A DNA stretch of 64,000 nt from positions 12,064,001 through 12,128,000 of the forward strand of contig JAPTOF010000003.1 in assembly GCA_028554755.1 (NCBI GenBank), given 5' to 3'. This DNA comes from Cordia subcordata. Taxonomy: Eukaryota > Streptophyta > Magnoliopsida > Boraginales > Cordiaceae. Below, one piece after another: positions 21,966-33,741 of the stretch (position 1 is the first letter of the stretch; each line of letters starts with the position of its first letter). The notes under the pieces are model-generated. The model had not been told where the DNA came from. It did not search any database and was given only the letters and a program-made list of their open reading frames with translations. The translations under genes were made by a program, and so were the position numbers.

Positions 21966-23380
21966 CCATATATAAGTGAAGTACTTAAGAAAGAAATCAT
22001 TAATATTTTAGATACAGGCATTTTTTATCCAACCTTTGATAGTGAGTGGGTTAGCCCAGTCCAAGTAGTCCTTAGGAAATTTGGGATCATGGTTGTGGAG
22101 AATGAGATAGGAGAGCTTATCCCTACACGCACTCCTACGGGTTGGAGAGTTTGTATTGATTTAAGAAAGCTCAACTCTAGAACTAGATTAGATCATTTCC
22201 CATTGCCTTTTCTATACTAGATTTTATATAGAGTAGTTGGGTATAGCTACTATTGTTTTTTGGATGGCTATTTCGGGTATAATCAGATCCCCATGTTTCT
22301 TGAGGACTAGGAAAAGACCACATTTACTTGTCCGTATGGCATTTTAGCCTATAAGAGGATGCCCTTAGGTCTAAGTAATGCCCCAGCGACGTTTCAAAGA
22401 ATGGCCATTTTTAGTGATACGATTGAGAGACATTTAGAGATCTTCATGGATGACTTCTCAATTTTTGGTGATAGCTTTGATGAGTGCTTGAGTCACTTCT
22501 CTTTAGTCTTAGACCGTCGTGTGGAGAAGAACTTAGTGTTGAGTTGGGAGAAATGCCACTTCATGGTGTAGCGGGGGATAGTTTTGGCTCACGTAGTTTT
22601 ATCTAGTGGTATTCAAGTTGACCTAGCTAAGGTAGAATTGATTGAGAAGTTGTATGTCCCTAAGTATGTTAAGGATGTTAGATCTTTTCTAAGGCATGCA
22701 AGATCTACCGTAGGTTCATTAAGGATTTTAGCCACATAGCCCATCCTTTATCTAGGCTCTTAGTACAAGATGTCCCCTTTGAGTTTGATGATGAGTGTGT
22801 TAAAGCTTTCAACCAACTTTAATCCTTATTGTCTAACTGCACAGTCATCCAGCGACCTGATTATAGTCTCATATTAGAAGTTATGTGTAATGCATCCGAT
22901 TATGCGATAAGAGCTATTTTAGGTCAAAGGTGTGATAGGATGCCCTATTTAGTGTATTATACTAATAAGACTCTTATGAGGCCCAACAGGACGGCACCAC
23001 CATAGAAAAAGAGCTTCTAGAAGTTGTCTTCTCCCTTGACAAGTTTAGGTCGTATATTCTAGGATCAAAAGTGATTGTCTATACTGATCATGTAGCATTA
23101 AGGTATTTGTTAGCTAAGAAAGAATCCAAGCCCCACTTGATTAAGTGGTTGCTCCTTCTTTAAGAGTTTGACATTGAAATCCAGGATAAAAGTGGTAGTG
23201 AGAACTTCATAGCAGATCACCTTTCCTATCTTATTAGTGAATCTCCTTGTGATCCATCTTCTTTTCGTGATTCATTTCCTAATGAGCAATTGTTTGCCGT
23301 CTCTCATCACACACCATGGTTTGCTCATACTATAAATTATCTTGCCACATGGTGTTTTCCCTCTCATTGGGAGAAAAGAG
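21966..23380 (+). pseudogene. pol: A3 reverse transcriptase and RNase H, broken
   Basis: RT begins in the thumb-side linker (KKEIINILDTGIFYP) and is largely readable. GWRVCIDLRKLN carries a Tyr-to-Leu change in the usual DYRKLN, and FLDGYFGYNQIP a Ser-to-Phe change. Stops replace residues near 22219 and 22308. A 70-codon open block (22359-22571) holds MPLGLSNAPATFQR and the catalytic IFMDDF. A stop in the Gln of FMVQ ends it. RNase H follows at about 22850-23150 ([28 protein letters not shown]) with a frameshift near 22980. The connection peptide to integrase is at 23160-23380. Role as in A1, and equally inactive. Confidence 0.82.
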
Positions 23381-24624
23381 AGAAAGAGAGGTTCCTAGCA
23401 CAAATAAGACATGTCTTTTGGGAAGATCCCTATCTTTTTAAGTTGTATGGAGATCAAGTGATTCGCTAGTGTGTGCTTGAGGGAGAAATTGAGAGGGTGT
23501 TGAGTATGTGTCACGATAAGGGGTGTGGAGGTCATTCCAGTAGAAGGAAGATTGCCACGAAGGTCTTACGATGTGGATTCTTTTGGCCGACTCTCTTTAG
23601 GGATACCCAAAAGTATTGCAAAAAGTGTCTTAGATTTCAACAATCTGGATCCATCTTTAGAAGAAACATGATGCCTTTATCCCCTATTTTTCCATATAAG
23701 TTATTTGATGTTTGGGGTATAGATTTCATAAGTCTTTTTCCACCTTCCTTTGGGTACCAATACATTTTAATGCCTATAGACTATGTATCCAAATGGGTTG
23801 AGGCTATTCCCACACGCACTAATAACCATAGGGGAGTGGTGAAGTCTATTTAGGAGAACATTTTCTCTAGAATTGGAGTCCCTAGGGTCTTAATTAGTGA
23901 TGGTGGTTTGCACTTTCATCATAAGACACTTGAGGCATTGTTGAGAAAATATTCAATCACCCATAAGTTTGCTACCCCTTATCATCCACAACCTAGTGGA
24001 TAAATAGAGATGTCTACTAGGGAGATTACGTACATTTTAGAGAAAACGGTTAGGCCTGATGGGAGAGATTGGTCTTTTAGGTTGAATGATGCATTGTGGG
24101 CCTATCGTACCGCTTTTATAACTTCCCTTGCTTTTTCTCCGCACAAGTTGGTTTATGGGAAAGATTTTCACTTATCGGTAGAACTTGAACATAGGGCTTA
24201 TTGGGCAATCAAGGCTCTAAATTTTGATTTGGCAATAGTGGATGAGAAAAGAGAGATAGACTTAGCGAAGTTGGACGAGCTTAAATTGGAGGCATATGAG
24301 AATGCTAAACTTTATAAGGATAGGATGAAGATGATTAATGATAAACATATTCTTAAGAAAATCATTCTGTTCCTCCAATAAAGTTTGGTTATTTAACTCA
24401 TGTTTAAAGCTTTTTCCAGGTAAACTTGACACCACGGGATGGTCTATATGAGGCTTTGATGACCTATCCTTCTAGAGGTCAAGATCAAGGATATGAAGAA
24501 TGGCCGAGAGTTGACGGTGAACGGGCAATGCCTGAAGTATGCATATGATCCAAGCATGGCTCATGTGGAGACTATAGTGCTTCAGGACCCCATTTATGGA
24601 GGTTGATGCAGAGTTGCTGTTTAT
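23381..24624 (+). pseudogene. pol: A3 integrase, broken
   Basis: A 126-codon open block (23473-23853) carries the zinc domain (MCHDKGCGGHSS...YCKKCLRFQQ, where the last ligand Cys is Phe) and the first catalytic Asp (VWGIDFISLFPPS). A stop at 23851 precedes ISDGGLHFHHK (second Asp, near 23905). The third acidic residue lies in GxIEMSTREIT near 24002-24030, with a TAA in place of the Gln of GQVE. The second open block (24010-24381) gives [12 protein letters not shown] and the linker helix. The end of pol (YDPSMAHVETIVLQDPIYGG) is readable to 24605. The next 20 bases start the 3' non-coding region and are cut by the A5 LTR. Confidence 0.82.
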
Positions 24625-26287
24625 TGATGTGTTGCGTTTTTGTGTGCATTTATTTTGTTAATTGTCTATGTTTAAGAAATGTTTTGAGCCTTAAAGATGT
24701 ATTAATATAGTACATCTACTAGAGTTAGGCTTAAGCATAAGCAAATGTACATAGTTGAGTTTCTAAGTCAAATGCTATACTAAATGCTTAATTTCATGCC
24801 TTAGGTGAGCTACAGGGCTAAAACCAAGTGTGGAAATTGATAGGTGATGAAGATGGAAGATGCACAGGTCAATGGGAGAAGATCAGAGGCCGAAGAGGCA
24901 AAGAATGGAGGAAGAAAATTTTTGCCAGATGACTTAGAAGAAAAGCCGATCGACCGATAGTCAGTCAACTGGCCACTCTAGAAAGCAACCAACAATTGTC
25001 GGTCGAGTCCCTCCTTCAAGTTGGGTCAACCAACCACTCCAGGAAGCTACCAGGAAAAGCCAGTCGACTACCCCTCTAGAGCTAGTCGACCGGTAGTACG
25101 CTGAAAATTATAAATAGAGCCTAAATTTTACAACAGAGAGACTTTTAGATCCATCACACACACTTCACACCTACTTCTCACACAATTAACACTAATTCTT
25201 ACCCACCTCACACACTTTCTCACACATCACTCACCTTGAATCAAGCTCAATTTGGAGGGTTTCAAACATTTGGATTAGAGTTTGGTCAAGGGATTTGTAC
25301 AAGACAAGCTCGAATGAAAGGGAAGCTTCATAATCTCTCTTTGATTCTATTCTCTATTATGATTGAGTAGACTTGTATAAGGTGATTTAGCTTATGTAAT
25401 GGGTTAACTATATACTCTTAAATGGTTATTTTCTCATTCATGACTAAGTGTTTGATAAAATGCCTAAATAAGTAGCATGTGTATAAATTAAAGTCTATTT
25501 GTTACTAAACATATCTAACCTATGCTATAATCATGTCTATGTGTTTATATGTGGATGCTATGAAGTGGGTAAAGCTTATATTCATGTCTATATGTATGTT
25601 TGCATAACTTGTAGTGAATATGACTCCAATAATGCATACATGTTGGTTCTTAATCAATTCTAATGGTGTAAGTGGAGCATGACGATGTTTAGCAGTTGAA
25701 TAGATCCCATTATTCATGAAAACCATAGCCTAAAACATGTATAAATGTGCTAGCAAGTTAAATCCTGCCATTGTGATCTTAGAATGATGACAATTAATTG
25801 AGGGCTAGCCTAGGTCGAGTCTCCTTTGGCTTTAAATCCAGCCAATAGGTTTTTGGATAGGTTTAGTTGACCCTAACAACACAAGGTCTTGGTTTTAAAT
25901 CCAGCCAATGATTTAGGTACTACGGTAGGTTCATTCTAAGTCACCTAGGAAGCTAGTTAGTCACTCTTAAGGAGTTAGGTCATAAAGACCACGCCGTAGC
26001 TCTGGGAGGCACTACCTAGGGACGAACCCGTACCGAGTCCTAGGGGGAAATTAGGACACTAATTAGTAACCTAGCTAACAGAAATCACAATAGTAAGCTA
26101 TCATCCTTTAATCCCATAGCATCTGAGTATTGAATCACCCATTCATAAGTTGAAGTCACCCTAACGCCTTTGCATTTGCTAGTTCACTCTAGATTATCTT
26201 GTTTCCCACTAGATTAGCTTGTTTCCTAATTTCCATTCCCATAGTATAGTTTATTTTCTTACTCTCGAGCTCCCATTAATGACATCA
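24625..26287 (+). repeat. 5' LTR of A5
   Basis: 1663 bp, TGATGTGTTGCG to AATGACATCA. Compared with other A LTRs, about 140 bp are missing just before the end (after CGAGCTCCC). TATAAATA at 25109-25116 follows a cluster of GTCGACC-type palindromes (24950-25095). Clean TTTAAATCCAGCCAA hairpins near 25828 and 25887. Confidence 0.88.
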
Positions 26288-26293
26288 AGTTCT

Positions 26294-26310
26294 TGGCGTT
26301 ATTGCCGGGG
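26294..26310 (+). other. Primer-binding site, tRNA-Asp type (A5)
   Basis: TGGCGTTATTGCCGGGG, three transitions from the tRNA-Asp complement; six bases after the LTR end. Confidence 0.85.
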
Positions 26311-26561
26311 AGGCATGGTGGTTTGCATTCTTTGTTTGTGTGTTTTGGTAGTTGCTTTACTTGTTTTCTTGCATTTTCTTTATAGTTTGTCTAGCTTTTG
26401 CTTATCTTGTTTATTGTTAATATTACCTTGCTTTAGTTCTTGTTTATTTATCTCTACTTATGTTTTTGCTTTTAGTAGACTTTCTAGGATTGTGGTTTAT
26501 TTACTGTAGTTTTAGAAATATTAAAGTTTTTAGGGGTTGAAGTGGCCAGAATTAGGATAGT

Positions 26562-29034
26562 TTGTGCATGCTTGGTAGGAGATCCCTTAGAAATCCCTTA
26601 GTTTCTCATAATCCTGAACCTAATAGGATCGCAAGGCATTTTAGGAATTTAGGAGATCTTCTTGAGGAGATGGCCGATCCAAATCATCCTTCAAATCCTC
26701 GCATTCCCCTAATGAATTGTGTTCCACCTCATGAGTACCATGGGCATCAAGCCCAAGATCATTTTAGGCAAGAACCCCTTAGACCGAACCCACCATAGAT
26801 GAGGAACCCACTCTTAGGCAATTCTTTCTCCCCGAAACCATTGATCCTAATTTGGCTATTCAAATTCCAAGTTTAGGGGAGACAAACTTCGAGATTAAGC
26901 TTAATATGTTGGCCTTGCCTCCTTTCTTCTACAGGAGAAACAATAAGAGTCCTTTAGAGCATATTACTGGCTTTGTTGAGATGAGTTCCACTCTCCATGT
27001 CCCCAATGTCTCCCAAGTGGTCATACGTCTATGATTGTTTCCTTTCTCTCTTAAGGATTAAGCTAGGGTTTGGTTGCATTCCTTACCTAATGGTTGTATC
27101 ACTTCATGGGCTGAGCTTCAATCTAAGTTCTTTCAAAAATTTTATCCCATAGATGGCTGACCTTAAGACCACTATTATGACTTTCTCCCAACATGATCTA
27201 GAATCTTTTCATGAGGCTTAGGAGAGATTCAAAGACCTTCTTAGACAATGTCTACACCACGGGTACAGTTGCCATGACCTATTGCAATACTTCTTTCAAT
27301 GTTTGAATCAAAAAAATAGGATAATGGTCAACGTCGCCTTCGGTGGTAGGTTCTATCTTTTGAGACCTACTAAGGCATGGGAGAAAATGGAGTTGACGGC
27401 CGAAAATTCTTTGCAAAATTTTGCTATGGAAAGGTCTAGTCGGGAAGGTAACAAGAGAAGTGTTTGTGAGGTTAGAGTCTCTTTAGATTTACCCGCTAAA
27501 GTAGAGGGCTTGACAAATAAGCTAAATTGATTCATTTCTTTGTCTTTCATCTCATGGTCATACGACTAGTTCCATACGTTCCTCCTCTGCTCCTATATTC
27601 GTTGAGGTTTATGCATTGTGCTCCGAATCATCTAATGAGACAGTAGCTTGCCCTTTAGCATCCCAGTTTCCCGAGTTTATGAAGGAGCAAGTGTGTGCCA
27701 CTTAAGGTTATTCTCGTGTGTACAACCTATACTCAAACACATACAATTTGGGTTAGAAGGATAACCCAAAATTTTGTTGGAGACAAGGTCAGCACGAGTC
27801 TAGTTCACATGCCCAAGTATCACCCCAGTAACAATCCTATTCTCAATATCCCCTAGGTTTCTACCATCTTAATCAGCCCCGTCTCATTAGTGCTCCTCAA
27901 GCACAGACCTTACCTGTTCCTTCAGGAGCTAGTCTTCAAGTAATGATGTGATAAAGTTAATGCAGTTTATATCAGTAGTAGGCATTAGCTTGTCAACAAC
28001 AGGAGTTAGCTGATAATAGACAAAAGATGGCTAGCTATAGGTAGCAGATGGCTAGGTTTGAGGTACAGTTAGGGCAAATTGCCACGTAGTTAAACATTAG
28101 AGACCCTGAGAAATTGCCTTATCAACCAGAGGTGAATCCTAGCAATCCTGTTCTTCCACCAATACCACTTATCCCCCTCATGCCCAAACTAAGGCTGTCA
28201 TCACTTTAGGAATGGAAGGATAACGGATAATATGGTTGAAGTTGACTTTTTTGTGCTTGCACTTAGTGGTTATTCTAACTATAGGAAGCCACATAGTAGC
28301 CCTATTGAGAGGGATTCTAAAGAGGGTCCTATTGAGAGAGTTGAGCCTATTAGAAGCTATGGAGAGAGTAGTACTTCCCACCTTTATCAGGCGAGAAAGA
28401 GCCTATTGATGATTCCCATGTCTCTAGAAATGTTACACCTAGAGTTCCCTTTCCATCCGAGTTAGAGAGGCCCACATCTAGTGAGGATTCTAGGTTTCTC
28501 AAGGTTTTAGAGCATCTAAAAAACCTTAAGGTCAATTTTTCTTTGATAGATACGATCCTTTCCATTCCTCTTATTCTAAGTTCTTCAAGGACCTCTGTAC
28601 AAGGAAGCGTAGATCATCGAACATTCCTAAGACGGTGAGGCTTACTGAGAAAGTGAGTATTATTTGTACTTCGGGCCTCCCGCCCAAGATGAATGACCTT
28701 GGAGCCTTCACAATTCCTTATAGGATTAGAAAGATTGATTGCGCCTTGTTAGATTTAGGGTCAAGTGTGAATCTCATTTCCTACTCCATCTATCAGCAGC
28801 TAGGTCTAAGTAAGTTGTCCCCTACACATGTTACTTTTCAACTAGTTGATAGGTTCGAGCGTAGACCAAGGGGTGTGATAGAGGATGTTATAGTCCAGGT
28901 AGGTGAGTTCATGTACCCTGTTGACTTCATAGTCTTAGATATGGATTCAGGACATGACTGTAGACATTTTACACCCGTTCTTCTAGGTTGCCCCTTCTTT
29001 ACCATTGTAGATGCCATTATTCATTATAGGTCAG
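26562..29034 (+). pseudogene. gag-pro: A5 gag-protease, broken
   Basis: The frame opens TTG TGC ATG at 26562; the ATG at 26568 (MLGRRSLRNP) is the likely native start. The N-terminal block is open for 79 codons. The capsid core follows in pieces (26852-27034, then about 27040-27280, with a deletion around PMAKT). The knuckle near 27607-27650 reads YALCSESSNETVAC: first Cys to Tyr and His to Asn, so zinc binding is lost. The linker runs 27700-28600 with several stops. The protease block at 28635-29034 is open and keeps LLDLGSSVNLIS, the best-kept protease motif of the A copies. It ends at the A4 insertion. Confidence 0.83.
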
Positions 29035-30790
29035 TGATGTATTGTGCTTTTGTGTGTGTTTGCGTTGTTATTTGCCCATGATTAAGAGGTGTTAGATGCT
29101 CATGAAGATGCATTAGTGCAGAACTTATGCTAAGAATAGGCTTAAAGGTAAACAATTGAACATATTGAGTTTAAGAGGCAAATTACTACACTAATTGCTT
29201 GTTTTTAATGATTTAGGTGAACTTTGGGTTAAGATCGAGATTGGATGTTAATGGGTGATGAAGATAGGAGATGCACGGGTCAAAAAGAGAAGACTAAAGG
29301 CCGAAAAGATAAAGAGTGGAGGAAGGAAGTTATCCAGACGACCTGAAAAAAGGAACCAGTGGACTGGCCACTCAAAGAGATGCCCAAAATAGCCTAACGA
29401 CTACCCCTCCAAAGCCAGTCGATCAGCTAGGTCAATCAGCGAATCCAGAGAGCATCACCAAAAAGCTGATCAAGTTAAGAGGAGAAGCTGGTCGACCAGC
29501 TAGGCTGATCAGCAGTGCGCAGTTGCTGATATAAAAAGCTCAATTTTCAGACTTAAAAGAGAGGAGAATTTTTTAGAAGGAATTTTGAGAGGAATTTTCA
29601 GAAATCCAACACACACCTATCACACACACACAAAACCCTAGTCTCATCACCTCTCACACATACACAATCATACATTTTATCACCTAGAAGCAGGTGGATT
29701 TAAAGGGTTTCAGGCATTTGGATTCAAGCTTGCTTAAGAGCTTTGTACAAGATTAACTAGGATGAAAGAGGAGCTTTATAATATCTCTCTTTCATTCTAT
29801 CTCTTATTATGATTTAATAGACTTGTGTAGGGTGATTTAGCTTATGTAATGGGTTAACTATATACTCTTATGATATGGGATTTGATGGCTAAATATGTAC
29901 ATGTTTTGATTTTCTTGTTCAAATGGTTATTTTCTCATTCATATCTAAGTGTTTGATAAAATGGCTATATGACTAGCATGTGTATAAATTGAAGTCTATT
30001 TGTTACTAAACATATCTAATCCATGCTATAATCATGTCTATGGGTTTATATGTGGATGCTATGGACTGGTAATGCTGATATTTATGTTTATATGTATATT
30101 TGCATGCCTAGTAGTGAATATAACTTCAATAACGCATACATGTTGGTTGTTAATCGCTTATAATGGTATAAACCGGGCATGACGATGTTTGGTAGTTGAA
30201 TAGATCGCATTATTCATGAACACCTTGGCCAAGAACATGTATGAATGTGCTAACAAGTCAAATTTCACTGTAGTGACCTTAGAATGACGGTAAGTAATTT
30301 AGGGCTGGCCTAGGCCGAGTCACCTTTGGCTTTAAATCCAGCCAATAGGTTTTAGGATAGGTTTAGTTGACCTTAGCGACACCAGGTCTTGGCTTTAAAT
30401 CCAGCCAATGGTTTAGGTACTAGGGTAGGTTCATTTTAGGTACTAAAGTAAGCCATCATTCTTTAATCCCATAGCATCGAGCATAAAATCACCCATTCAA
30501 AAGTTGAAGTCACCCTAACATCTTTGCATTTGTTGGTTCCTTCTAGATTAGCTTATTCCCCACTTTTCATTCTCATAGTTTAATTTAATTTTCATTAGCT
30601 AGAGCTCCCGATCATCTAAAATCCCAAAAATAGATAGTTTAGGTTTCTTTTTAGGCATACTCTAGAACACACATAGAATCCATCTCACAACACAGCCTCC
30701 TTGTGGAATTGACCTTGCACTTGCATACACTTTACTACATCGATCCATGCGTTTGTGGGTCTTCAGAGCTTGTACTTGAAAGACACACCA
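29035..30790 (+). repeat. 5' LTR of A4
   Basis: 1756 bp, TGATGTATTGTG to AAAGACACACCA. TATAAAAA at 29530-29537. Two clean hairpins TTGGCTTTAAATCCAGCCAA (near 30328 and 30389). About 130 bp holding the CTAGGAGGC block are deleted near 30437. Confidence 0.9.
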
Positions 30791-30796
30791 AGTTCT

Positions 30797-30813
30797 TGGC
30801 GCCGTTGCTGGCG
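30797..30813 (+). other. Primer-binding site, tRNA-Asp type (A4)
   Basis: TGGCGCCGTTGCTGGCG; the first 12 bases match the tRNA-Asp complement exactly. Six bases after the LTR end. Confidence 0.88.
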
Positions 30814-31066
30814 AGGCATGATGGTTCGCATTCTTTGTTTGTGTGTTTTTGTAGTTGCTTTTCTTGTTTTCTTGCTTTTCCTTTACAGTTTGTTTAGGTT
30901 TTTCTTTTCATATTTATTGTTTATATTATCTTGCTTTAGTTCTTGTTTATCTATTTCAGCTTTTGTTTTTGTTTTTAGTAGACATTCTAGGGTTGTGGTT
31001 TATTTGCTATAGTTTTAGGAATATTGAAGTTTTTGGGGGTTGGAGTGGCTAGAGTTAGGATAATTT

Positions 31067-33741
31067 ATGCATGCTAGTAGAAGATCCCTTAGAGATCCCT
31101 TAGTTCCTCTTAATCCTAAACCCAATAGAATTACAAGACATTTTAGGAATTCAGAAGATCTTCTTGAGGAGATGGCCGACTCCAATCATCCTCCTAATCC
31201 TCCCATTCCCTCAATGAATCCTATTCCACCTCATGATCATCATGGGCATCAAGCCCAAGATCATTTTAGACGAAAACCCCATAGACCTTATCCACCTATA
31301 GATGAGGAATCCACTCTTAGGCAATTCTTTCTCCCTGAAGCCTTTGCGCCTAATTTGCCTATTCAAATTCTGGGCTTGGGGGAGACGAACCTTGAGATTA
31401 AGCCTAATATGTTGGCCATGCTTCCTTCTTTCCACAGGAGAAGTAATAAGAGTCCTCTAGAGCATATTACGGATTTTGTTGAGATGAGTTCCACTCTCCA
31501 TGTCCCCAATGTCTCCTAAGATGTCATACGTCTAAGATTGTTTCCTTTGTCTCTTAAGGATAAAGTTAGGGCTTGGTTGCATTCCTTACCTAGTGGTTGC
31601 ATTACTACAACTGAGCTTTAATCTAAGTTCTTTCAAAAATTTTATCCTATGGCCAAGACAGCTGACCTTAGGACCGCCATTATGACTTTCTCTTAACATG
31701 ATCTAGAATCCTTTCATGAGGCATGGGAGAGGTTCAATGACCTTCTTAGACAATGTCCACATCACGGGTATGGCAATCATGACCTATTGCAATATTTATT
31801 TTGAGGCTTAAATGAACAAAATAGGATGATTGTCAATGCTGCCTCCAGTGGTGGCTTCTATCTTTTGAGACTAATTGAGGCATAGGAGAAAATAGAGTTG
31901 ATGGCAGAAAATTCTTTTCAAAATTTTGCCATGGAAAGGTCTAGTTAAGGAGGTAACAAGAGAAGTGTTAGTGAGGTCAGAATTTCTTTAGATTTACCTG
32001 CTAAGGTGGAAGCTTTGACGAATAAGTTAGATCAATTCATTTCTTTGTCTCTTTTATCCCAAGGTTATAGAACTAGTTCTATAGGTTCTTCCTCCGCCCT
32101 TTTAGTTGTTGAGATTTGTGCATTGTGTTTTGAGTCATCTCATAAGACCATAGCTTGCCCTTTAGCTTCCCAATTTCTCAAATTCATAAAAGAGCAAGTG
32201 TGTGCTACTCAAGGTTATTCTCGTAAATATAATCCATACTTGAACGCATACAATCCGAGTTGGAGGGACAACCCAAAATTTTCTTAGAGACAAGTTCAGC
32301 ATAAGTCTAGTTCATATCCTCAGGTTCCACCTCAGCAGCGACCCTGTCCTCAGTATCCCCAAGGTTTCTATCATCATAATCAGCCCCGTCTTATTAGTGC
32401 TCCTTAACCTCAGGCTTTACATACTCCTTTTAGAAGCTAGCCTCCTAGCAATAATGTAATGAAGTTAATGTAGTTTATTCAGAATTAGCAGCAGGTATTA
32501 GCTAGTCAACAACAGGAGTTAGCTGATAATAGGCAAGAGACAGCTAGCTATAGGTAGCAGATGGCTAGGTTTGAGACATAGTTAGGATAGATTGCCACAC
32601 AGTTGAGTGTTAGAGACCCCGAGAAATTACCTTATCAACCGAAGGTGAACCCTAGAGTCTAGTCCTATTCCTCCAACAATACTGCTTATCCCCCTTAGAC
32701 CCAGGCTAAGGCCATCACCACTTTTAGGAATGGTAGGGTAGTGGATAATAGGGTAGGAGTTGACTTTGCATTGTCTACACCTAATAGTCCTTCCGAGCCT
32801 AGAGAGCCACATAGTATTACTGTTGAGAGGGATTCTAAAAAGGGTCCTTTTGAAAGAGTTGAGTCTATTAGAGACCATGGAGAGAGTAGTGTTTTCGCCC
32901 TCATTGGGAGGGAACGGAGCCTATTGATGATTCCTATGTCTTTATAGGTGTTGAGCCCAAATTTCCCTTTCTATCCACCTTAAAAAGGCCTACGCCTTGT
33001 GAGGATTCTAAGTTTTTCAAGGTTTTAGAGCATCTTAAGGTCCTTAAGGTCAATCTTCCTTTAATAGATGCAATCCTCTCCATTACCTCATATTCTATGT
33101 TCTTTAAGGATCTTTGCACAAGGAAGCGTAGGTCATTGAACATTTCTACGGAGGTGAGGCTTATGGATAAGGTGAGTAGTATTTGTACTTTGGGCCTTCC
33201 AGCCAAAATTAATGACCCCGAAGCTTTCACCATACCTTATAGGATCCGTGAGACCCAGATTGATCACGACTTGTTAGATTTAAGATCTAGTGTGAATCTC
33301 ATTCCCTACTCTGTCTATCAGCAGCCAGGTCTAGGTGAGTTGTCCCATACACATGTTACTCTTCAGCTAGCTGATAAGTTCGAGCGTAGACCTAAGGGTG
33401 TGATAGAGGATGTTATGGTCTAGGTAGGTAAGTTGATGTACCCTGTTGACTTCATACTGTTAGATATGGATTCGGGACATGACTCTAGATATTCTACACT
33501 GGTTTTTCTAAGTCACCCCTTCCTTGCCACTGTAGATGCCATTATTGACTGTAGTTCAGGGTTATTAGAGATGAAATTTGGGAATTTGAGGTCTACCATG
33601 AAGGTTGCCGAGGAGGTGAATAGGGCTAGTATAGGAGGAAAGGATGGAGAAGAGTGCTATAGGGTTGATGTAATCGATTCTTATGTCGAGGACTTTGTAG
33701 AGAGAAATATGACCGATAAAGAAGATTTAAGAAAATTTTAG
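31067..33741 (+). pseudogene. gag-pro: A4 gag-protease, broken
   Basis: ATG at 31067 (MHASRRSLRDP) opens a 150-codon block reaching HVPNVS, ended by TAA where A2 has CAA. Capsid continues to about 31940 with stops. The knuckle CALCFESSHKTIAC at 32117-32158 keeps all four ligands. A Gln-rich linker follows with many CAG-to-TAG changes (32470-32600). The protease block (33097-33423) has LLDLRSSVNLIPYS, Gly to Arg next to the catalytic Asp (GGA to AGA). The second half (33433-33741) is open, with LLDMDSGHDSRYST and the acidic tail. It is the best N-terminal gag among the copies, but cannot give a full product. Confidence 0.85.

Larger units (their letters stand above)
19596..24624 (+). mobile_element. 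Athila-like element A3, 5'-truncated, interrupted on the right by A5
   Basis: Starts in the gag linker (CAGTTGAGCACTAGA) with no 5' LTR, PBS or capsid. It continues through protease, is split by a D-family LTR (20563-21965), and resumes with RT, RNase H and integrase to 24624. There a new LTR starts exactly at TGATGTG, in the first bases of the 3' non-coding region. Its hairpin, PPTs and 3' LTR are absent and are predicted beyond the right edge. Confidence 0.78.
24625..29034 (+). mobile_element. Athila-like element A5 (5' LTR, gag, protease), interrupted by A4
   Basis: The LTR starts exactly with TGATGTG inside A3 and is followed by PBS, leader, gag and protease. At 29034, in the protease C-terminus (IIHYRS), sequence switches to the exact start of the A4 LTR. 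RT, integrase, PPT and 3' LTR are not in the window. They should lie to the right if the nest model holds. The five bases before the LTR (TTTAT, 24620-24624) are the predicted target duplication. Confidence 0.75.

Noticed and set aside
30755..31012. Small membrane protein genes in the T-rich leaders (also near 5122, 26219, 48303)
   Set aside because: They overlap the LTR end and PBS, lack a conserved start and have low-complexity T-rich codons.
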